Source of the DNA: Chryseobacterium scophthalmum
GTDB taxonomy: Bacteria; Bacteroidota; Bacteroidia; Flavobacteriales; Weeksellaceae
Direction of reading: 5' to 3'
Assembly (NCBI RefSeq): GCF_900143185.1
Contig: NZ_FSRQ01000004.1
Location: 62,001 to 126,000, forward strand
DNA: 64,000 nucleotides
Part shown: in pieces, positions 59,049 to 64,000 of the stretch
Numbering within the stretch: position 1 is the stretch's first letter
Layout of the letters: each line of letters opens with the position of its first letter
Made by a program: the position numbers and the translations under genes
Notes under the pieces: generated by a model
What the model saw: the letters and a program-made list of their open reading frames with translations, nothing else
Database searches by the model: none
What the model was told of the DNA's origin: nothing

Positions 59049-60065
59049 TTACTCGCTTATTTCTCCACAGATATTTCTTGCAAAATTATCGGCAAAACTT
59101 CCGTGATAATTAGGATTGTCAATAAGATGCATTGCCTTAGTAATCGCAGATTCTGCGGTCATATCTCTTCCGCTGATTGCGCCGATTCTTGAGAAAATAT
59201 TAGAGTTCTCGTATTTTCCAAACGATATTCCGCCTGAAATACACTGACTTACCACTACGATTTCGGTTCCGTTATTTCTGATTTGCTGTAAAGTTTCCAA
59301 GGTTTTTTCGCTGCTGAAAATTGTTCCCGAACCAAAAACCTGTAAAATCAAAACCTTCATTTTCGGAATTTCTTTAAAATGATTCAGCTTCATTCCCGGG
59401 AAAATTCTCCAGAACAAAACATCTTCAGAAATATGTTCATCTACATGAAATTCAATTCTGCCGTCACAACGGAAAAGATTATCCTTATCAATTTTTAAAT
59501 GAACTCCAGATTGTCCTAAAATAGGGTAGTTTGGACTTGCATACGCATCAAAATACTCCGCTGAATATTTTAAAGTACGGTTTCCTCTCAATAATTTATA
59601 TTCAAAATAGATCGCAACTTCCTGAATAACCGCATCGTTTTGTTCATACAGACTTGCATAATACAAACTCGTCAGAAGATTTTCTTTGGCGTCAGTTCTC
59701 AAATCTCCAATTGGAAGTTGTGAACCGGTTAAAATAACGGGTTTTGTCAAACCTTTCAACATAAAACTCAATGCAGAAGCAGTATAAGACATCGTATCTG
59801 TCCCGTGAAGAATCAGGAAGCCGTCATATTTCTTATAATTGTCGAATATTAAATTGGCAATCATTCTCCATTCTTCAGGTCCCATATCGGATGAGTCGAG
59901 CGGTTGTGCAAAAGGATGTACGAAAACTTCGCATTCCATCAATTTCATTTCGGGCATTTTCTCAAAAATATTTCCGAAATCAAAGGCACGGAGACTTCCG
60001 GTTTCGTAATCTTTTTCCATACCAATCGTTCCGCCGGTATAAATCAGAAGGACTTTTCGCTTCAT
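59049..60065 (-). CDS. Type I (cytoplasmic) asparaginase
   Basis: A 338-aa L-asparaginase that hydrolyses asparagine to aspartate and ammonia. The two catalytic threonine motifs are present: YTGGTIGM near residue 10 and LHGTDTMSYTASALSF near residue 85. There is no signal peptide, so it is the cytoplasmic type. The Lys of TDAKENLL completes the usual set. Monocistronic, divergent from the TrmH-type gene. Confidence 0.94.
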   Translation of the reverse strand: MKRKVLLIYTGGTIGMEKDYETGSLRAFDFGNIFEKMPEMKLMECEVFVHPFAQPLDSSDMGPEEWRMIANLIFDNYKKYDGFLILHGTDTMSYTASALSFMLKGLTKPVILTGSQLPIGDLRTDAKENLLTSLYYASLYEQNDAVIQEVAIYFEYKLLRGNRTLKYSAEYFDAYASPNYPILGQSGVHLKIDKDNLFRCDGRIEFHVDEHISEDVLFWRIFPGMKLNHFKEIPKMKVLILQVFGSGTIFSSEKTLETLQQIRNNGTEIVVVSQCISGGISFGKYENSNIFSRIGAISGRDMTAESAITKAMHLIDNPNYHGSFADNFARNICGEISE

Positions 60066-60149
60066 TTTTTTATTTAAATTAAAGATTTTGAGTTTCTTTT
60101 CAGGTTCAGAATTTCAAAATTACGTTAATTTGCAAAGATTTGAAAGAAG

Positions 60150-60821
60150 ATGAAAGATTTAGAGAAAACTTACGAGTATTTACAGCAATTTTTAACGGAA
60201 GAAAGATTAAGAAAAATCGAACATTTTGCTCCTGAAAGTTCAGATTTTATACTTCCGGTGATTGAAGATGTTTATCAATTCAGAAACGCAGCGGCAATTG
60301 TACGTTCTGTTGAAGCCTGTGGTTTTCATAAAGTTGTTGCTTTGCAGGAAGAGCATAGTTTTGAGCCGAATTTAAAAGTCACAAAAGGAGCAGATACGTG
60401 GGTTGAAGTAGAAAGACTTCCAAGAAATATGGAGTCTTTTCAGAATATTAAAGACAGAGGTTATAAAATGGTGGCTGTTTCTTTAGAAAAAAATGCAAAA
60501 TTTTTACCTGAATACGAAATTACCAAACCGATTGCTTTGGTTTTCGGAACTGAAATGGAAGGCGTTTCTGAAGAAATTTTAGATTTTGCAGATGAAACTT
60601 TGGCGATTCCAATGTATGGTTTTACAAGAAGTTTTAATGTTTCTGTTGCTGCCTCAATTTGTATGTATGAATTAAAGCAAAAGCTTATAAAATCGAATAT
60701 TGATTATAAATTAAATGAGGAAAAACTCCTGAGAATGAAAATTCGTTGGGCAGTAAACTCGATGAGAAGCGGGAATCAGGTTTTTGAAAAATATTTAAAA
60801 GACAATAATTTTAGCTTTTAA
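60150..60821 (+). CDS. TrmH/SpoU family RNA methyltransferase
   Basis: A 223-aa SPOUT methyltransferase. Motif 1 NAAAIVRSVEACGFHKV, motif 2 PIALVFGTEMEGVSEE and motif 3 IPMYGFTRSFNVSVAASI, with the trefoil-knot Asn-Val-Ser, are intact. These features fit 2'-O-methylation of tRNA Gm18 (TrmH) or an rRNA site; the target cannot be decided. The C-terminal helix (KIRWAVNSMRSGNQV) is typical of TrmH. It is divergent from asparaginase and is followed after 27 bp by an exported protein gene. Confidence 0.93.
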   Translation: MKDLEKTYEYLQQFLTEERLRKIEHFAPESSDFILPVIEDVYQFRNAAAIVRSVEACGFHKVVALQEEHSFEPNLKVTKGADTWVEVERLPRNMESFQNIKDRGYKMVAVSLEKNAKFLPEYEITKPIALVFGTEMEGVSEEILDFADETLAIPMYGFTRSFNVSVAASICMYELKQKLIKSNIDYKLNEEKLLRMKIRWAVNSMRSGNQVFEKYLKDNNFSF

Positions 60822-60848
60822 AAGTTATTATTAAAATTTTAAATCATC

Positions 60849-61385
60849 ATGGCGAGATTATTGCTTGTTTTATTTTTGCTTTTATCCGGTAGTGTATTCT
60901 CTCAATTGAAATTTGATACGCTCTCTCATAGAAAATTAAAAACTACGGTTACTCCTGCAATATTAGCTGGTTATCATTATGCAGGTGATGCAAAAGATAA
61001 TACAGAAACATTCAGAGCGTCGCAAATGCACATCATTGAAGTTGTTTTTGCCAAAGTCATTGAGTATGGAGGAAATCACGGTGCTGCAAAAGTATATTAT
61101 GCAGGAAGTGATTTTATTTTTAATAACCGATATGATTTTTTTATGGCTCCAAAAATCGGAGTAAGCTCAAGTGCAGGAATTGCATTGGGTGCAGAAGTGC
61201 AATTCCAGACTAATTTTGAAAAAGTAATTCCGCGAGTAATGCCATATTTTGGATTTGGCGGCGGTGGCGGAAAACTGACTGTCGGATATAATTTTAGACT
61301 ATTAAAAGCCGAAAATTTTCCGATCAATACTCTTCAGGTAGGAATTACCTGGCCGATAAAAAGGTTTAAGGAGAAAATTATTTAA
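60849..61385 (+). CDS. Hypothetical exported beta-rich protein, 178 aa
   Basis: Signal peptide (about 1-19, ending SVFSQ) and then alternating polar/hydrophobic strands with aromatic ends (MHIIEVVFAKVIEYGG, YDFFMAPKIGVSSSAGI, VMPYFGFGGGGGKLTVGYNF), consistent with a small outer-membrane beta-barrel. No family name is given. Its 3' end overlaps the convergent rsmE gene by 8 bp. It may be co-transcribed with the TrmH-type gene. Confidence 0.75.
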   Translation: MARLLLVLFLLLSGSVFSQLKFDTLSHRKLKTTVTPAILAGYHYAGDAKDNTETFRASQMHIIEVVFAKVIEYGGNHGAAKVYYAGSDFIFNNRYDFFMAPKIGVSSSAGIALGAEVQFQTNFEKVIPRVMPYFGFGGGGGKLTVGYNFRLLKAENFPINTLQVGITWPIKRFKEKII

Positions 61386-62076
61386 TCATCTTATTATAGT
61401 TCCAGGCGGCAACAAAAACTCCGGCAGTTTCTGTTCTCAATCTTTGATTTCCTAATGAAACCGCTTTGATTCCTTTTTCTGCTAAAAATAGAATTTCCTT
61501 ATCCGAGAAATCACCTTCAGGACCAATCAGAAAAGTATAGTTTTCTAATTTTGGAATTTCATTTAAAGCGATTCTCTCTAAATTTTCATTACAATGAGCC
61601 ACAAAAGTGGTTTCAGAATCAATCGTTTTAAGAAAGTCCTGAATTTTAATCAAATCATTTATAACAGGAAAATGAAATCTCAAACTTTGCTTTGAGGCTG
61701 CAATTGCCTGTTTCCTGATTTTATCAATATTCAGATTTTTACGTTCGGTTTTTTCGGTTTGAAGAATCGTAATTTCAGAAATTCCCATTTCTACGGCTTT
61801 TTCTACGAAAAACTCGATACGGTCAATATTTTTTGTTGGAGCAATGGCAATGTGAAGCTTAGGACTGAAATCTGGAGTTTCCGTTTTAATTTCAACAACT
61901 TCAATTCCTGCTTTTTTACCTTCAATAATCAATGTTCCGGAAGCAAGATTTCCCTTTCCGTCAGTCACATGTATTTCTTCACCGTCTTTCATACGAAGAA
62001 CTTTTACAATGTGTTGCTGTTCTTCGTCATTGATGATTGCTTTTCCGTTATTGATTTCTCCAAAAAAAAGTTTCAT
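61378..62076 (-). CDS. rsmE: 16S rRNA (uracil(1498)-N3)-methyltransferase RsmE
   Basis: A 232-aa SPOUT methyltransferase that methylates U1498 in the decoding region of 16S rRNA. The N-terminal PUA-like part reads HIVKVLRMKDGEEIHVTDG, and the knot domain has the AIAPTKNIDRIEFFVEKAVE and LIGPEGDFSDKEI motifs (the first in 20 residues). The C-terminal LGNQRLRTETAGV closes the SAM site. It follows the 136-aa gene by 48 bp on the minus strand and overlaps the exported protein gene at its end. Confidence 0.94.
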   Translation of the reverse strand: MKLFFGEINNGKAIINDEEQQHIVKVLRMKDGEEIHVTDGKGNLASGTLIIEGKKAGIEVVEIKTETPDFSPKLHIAIAPTKNIDRIEFFVEKAVEMGISEITILQTEKTERKNLNIDKIRKQAIAASKQSLRFHFPVINDLIKIQDFLKTIDSETTFVAHCNENLERIALNEIPKLENYTFLIGPEGDFSDKEILFLAEKGIKAVSLGNQRLRTETAGVFVAAWNYNKMIK

Positions 62077-62124
62077 AAAATGGAATATTTAGAATCTGTC
62101 TGAGTTTAATTAAGTTAATATTCT

Positions 62125-62535
62125 TTAAAAAAAGATTTCATTTTCACTTATAAATGCTACTCCGGTTTTTATCGTGGTATAAATATCGCCTTCACAATCT
62201 CTGTAAGAACACATGTAGATTTCCTCAATCCAAACATTATTCATAAAAATCATATTCAGATATTCATTTTTTCTTAAATTATTTTTGATGGATAAATAAT
62301 CTCCTTCTTTTGGTTCGAAATCAAAACTGAAAACATTTTCAGAATTTATTTTCTCAATAATTTCTTCTTTTATATTTTGAATATATCCAATTTCTGAACT
62401 CGCCATTAAATAATCTTCGTCTTCAGATGGTTCTGTCACTTCATTTTTCTCGGTAATGGTTTCTAAAACCCAATAATATTTTGAGTTCTTTTTAGATTGT
62501 GTTCCCAGTACTTTTTCTTCTAATAATATCTTCAT
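62125..62535 (-). CDS. Hypothetical protein, 136 aa
   Basis: A small acidic cytoplasmic protein with no signal or membrane segment. It begins MKILLEEKVLGTQSKKNSK and has a strand pattern in its second half (EGDYLSIKNN, IFMNNVWIEEIYMC). I recognise no domain. Its ATG overlaps the tsaD stop codon (TAATG at 62535), so translation is coupled to tsaD, and rsmE follows 48 bp later. A link to RNA modification is possible from context only. Confidence 0.65.
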   Translation of the reverse strand: MKILLEEKVLGTQSKKNSKYYWVLETITEKNEVTEPSEDEDYLMASSEIGYIQNIKEEIIEKINSENVFSFDFEPKEGDYLSIKNNLRKNEYLNMIFMNNVWIEEIYMCSYRDCEGDIYTTIKTGVAFISENEIFF

Positions 62536-63551
62536 TATAAATCGTATTTTGAGGTTGCTGTTGTTCTTAAATCTGTAAATTCTCCTCTTTCAAATTTAAG
62601 CTGAGCAACCATTGCAATCATTGCTGCGTTATCGGTAGTATATTCAAATTTTGGAATGTAAATATTCCAGCCTAATTTTTCGTGATTGTCCTGCATTACT
62701 TTTCTCAATGCTGAATTGGCAGAAACTCCACCGGCAATCGCAACTTCTTTTATGTTTAAATCTTTTGCAGCTTTTTCTAATTTATTCATTAAAATTTCGA
62801 TGATACATTTCTGAACCGAGGCGCAAAGATCATTCATATTTTCTTTAATGAAATCAGGGTTTTTCTTGACTTCTTTCTGAATAAAATATAAAACCGAAGT
62901 TTTAATTCCGCTAAAAGAATAATCGTAGTTGTCTAATTTAGGTTTATTAAATTTAAAAGCATCAGGATTTCCTTCCTTGGCTAATCTATCAATGATTGGA
63001 CCTGCAGGATAATCTAAATCAAAAATTTTCCCGATTTTATCAAAAGCTTCACCCGCTGCATCATCAATTGTTTTTCCGATAATTTCCATGTCAAAATAAT
63101 CTTTTACCAAGACAATCATCGTATGTCCGCCACTTACGGTTAGACACAAAAACGGGAACTTTGGCGGCACAGGATTTGCATCGTCAATGAAATGCGCTAA
63201 AATATGCGCCTGAAGGTGATTTACTTCTATTAAAGGAACATCTAAACTCATAGCGAGCGACTTAGCAAAAGAAGTTCCTACAAGCAAAGAACCCAAAAGT
63301 CCGGGACCTCTGGTAAAGCCTATGGCTGAAATTGCATTTTGTTGTATATTTGCTTTGAGTATAGATTTTTCAACTACAGGAATAATATTCTGCTGATGGG
63401 CACGAGAAGCCAGCTCTGGAACTACACCACCATATTCTTTGTGGATTTCCTGATTGGCTGCAATGTTTGAAAGAATAGAATTTCCTTTGATAATAGCTGC
63501 TGAAGTGTCATCGCAAGATGATTCGATACCTAAAATTATAGAGTCGCTCAT
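62535..63551 (-). CDS. tsaD: tRNA threonylcarbamoyladenosine biosynthesis protein TsaD
   Basis: A 338-aa ASKHA-fold metalloprotein that, with TsaB and TsaE, transfers threonylcarbamoyl to A37 of tRNA. The iron-binding HLQAH motif, the N-terminal LGIESSCDDTSAAI (with conserved Asp) and KTIDDAAGEAFDKIGKI are present. Full length. The start at 63551 (MSDSIILGIESS) is preferred to an in-frame codon at 63593, which would overlap the divergent gene. Its product t6A is the substrate of MtaB at 33766-35112. Only 4 nt separate its start from the divergent TamB-like start. Confidence 0.96.
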   Translation of the reverse strand: MSDSIILGIESSCDDTSAAIIKGNSILSNIAANQEIHKEYGGVVPELASRAHQQNIIPVVEKSILKANIQQNAISAIGFTRGPGLLGSLLVGTSFAKSLAMSLDVPLIEVNHLQAHILAHFIDDANPVPPKFPFLCLTVSGGHTMIVLVKDYFDMEIIGKTIDDAAGEAFDKIGKIFDLDYPAGPIIDRLAKEGNPDAFKFNKPKLDNYDYSFSGIKTSVLYFIQKEVKKNPDFIKENMNDLCASVQKCIIEILMNKLEKAAKDLNIKEVAIAGGVSANSALRKVMQDNHEKLGWNIYIPKFEYTTDNAAMIAMVAQLKFERGEFTDLRTTATSKYDL

Positions 63552-63555
63552 AATA

Positions 63556-64000
63556 ATGGCAAAGTTAGAGAATAATAACGAAAATGAGAACAAAAAATCG
63601 GTAGCTGAAAACCTGGGAGATCAGGTACAAAAGACCGTAGAAAATGTTCAGGAGACTGTGAAAGAGGCTTCTGAGCTGGCTTCAGACGCTATAAATCACC
63701 CAATAGATACCGCACAAGAATTTGGTAAACAGGCAGCTAAAGATGTTGTAAGCTATTCTTGGTGGGCAAAACTTTTATTGATTCTTTTCTGGACGCTTCT
63801 TTCAATTATCGTTCTTGTTTTTATTGCAATTAACTTACCGGTTACCAAAAGATGGGCTGCAGATCAGGCTTTACAGATTGTCAACAGAGATTTTAAAGCT
63901 AAAATGTCTACCGAAAGTGTAGAGGTCGATTTCTTTGGAGATGTTACCATTAAAGGTTTAAGGATAAAAGATTATAAAAATCTAGACTTTATTAAAGCAA
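63556..64000 (+). CDS. TamB/DUF490-type translocation and assembly protein (5' part, cut by the window edge)
   Basis: An open frame from ATG 63556 runs off the right end (148 complete codons). The first about 85 residues are hydrophilic with repeated QETVKEA / DAINHPIDTAQEF-type segments of helical character, then one transmembrane helix (LLLILFWTLLSIIVLVFIAI), then ITLPVTKRWAADQAL-like and VDFFGDVTIKGLRIKDY, the opening beta-strand pattern of AsmA/TamB proteins. In Bacteroidota such large proteins lie next to tsaD. The hydrophilic leader before the helix is unusual for TamB. The rest of the gene is outside the window. Confidence 0.75.
   Translation, partial: MAKLENNNENENKKSVAENLGDQVQKTVENVQETVKEASELASDAINHPIDTAQEFGKQAAKDVVSYSWWAKLLLILFWTLLSIIVLVFIAINLPVTKRWAADQALQIVNRDFKAKMSTESVEVDFFGDVTIKGLRIKDYKNLDFIKA

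Overview
The window is about 64 kb of AT-rich (low GC) chromosome from a member of the Flavobacteriia (Bacteroidota), most likely Chryseobacterium or a close Weeksellaceae relative. Four things point there. Many promoters match the Bacteroidota -7 consensus TAnnTTTG, several with a TTTG-type -33 element 18-21 bp upstream. Secretion runs through the type IX system (T9SS). The gliding operon gldKLMN is present. Flavobacterial gene sets such as panC / short glgA-like / DUF4270 / glmS also occur. No rRNA, CRISPR array, transposase, integrase or phage gene is visible, so this is essentially core chromosome with small repeats in the intergenic gaps.

Layout. 0-2.4 kb: an Rrf2-family regulator with an NAD(P)-binding reductase, and an M23 peptidase. 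2.6-8 kb: gpsA, malate:quinone oxidoreductase, small unknown proteins, a GNAT acetyltransferase and an SDR. 7.9-12.6 kb (minus): a tightly packed operon of two halves of a 5'-nucleotidase, then the T9SS component porZ and recO. 12.7-17.7 kb: dapA, an acetyltransferase behind a MITE-like repeat, recG and a thioredoxin. 17.7-23.5 kb (minus): three POT-family peptide transporters with a DUF1016/YhcG-type nuclease gene among them. 23.6-24.1 kb: a toxin-antitoxin pair with a frameshifted toxin. 24-29 kb: dipeptidyl peptidase IV, DUF6496, and an alpha-glucan phosphorylase-like protein that lacks the cofactor lysine. 29-38.5 kb: a possible nuclease-fold protein, a large T9SS cargo protein, a DinB-like/transglutaminase-like pair, mtaB, a GltS-like protein, a lipoprotein, an S4 protein and aroK. 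38.6-39 kb: tRNA-Lys, tRNA-Leu, tRNA-Lys. 39-44.3 kb: panC, a half-length glycogen-synthase-like protein, DUF4270 and glmS. 44.4-49.2 kb: gldK-gldL-gldM-gldN. 49.3-51.4 kb: an FAD oxidoreductase and small proteins. 51.5-57.3 kb: a complete RND efflux operon. 57.4-64 kb: an unknown protein, a 0.74-kb gene-free repeat zone, tRNA-Ser, asparaginase, a TrmH-type methyltransferase, rsmE, tsaD and the start of a TamB-like gene.

How the genes fit together. Protein export is the strongest theme: GldKLMN forms the T9SS motor and periplasmic ring, PorZ is a surface component, and the 698-aa protein at 29.9 kb carries a type B sorting domain, so motor, accessory factor and cargo all lie in one window. 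A peptide-scavenging theme is also plausible, with DPP IV releasing dipeptides and three POT importers taking up di/tripeptides. mtaB and tsaD both belong to tRNA A37 hypermodification.

The most unusual signals are: two glycogen-enzyme relatives (GT35-like and GT5-like) that each lack catalytic hallmarks; a perfect 29-bp palindrome inside the DUF1016 gene; a matched inverted repeat in front of both the Rrf2 regulator and its neighbour; a MITE-like long hairpin; and a toxin-antitoxin locus with a broken toxin. All assignments come from reading the sequence and from family knowledge; no database search was run.
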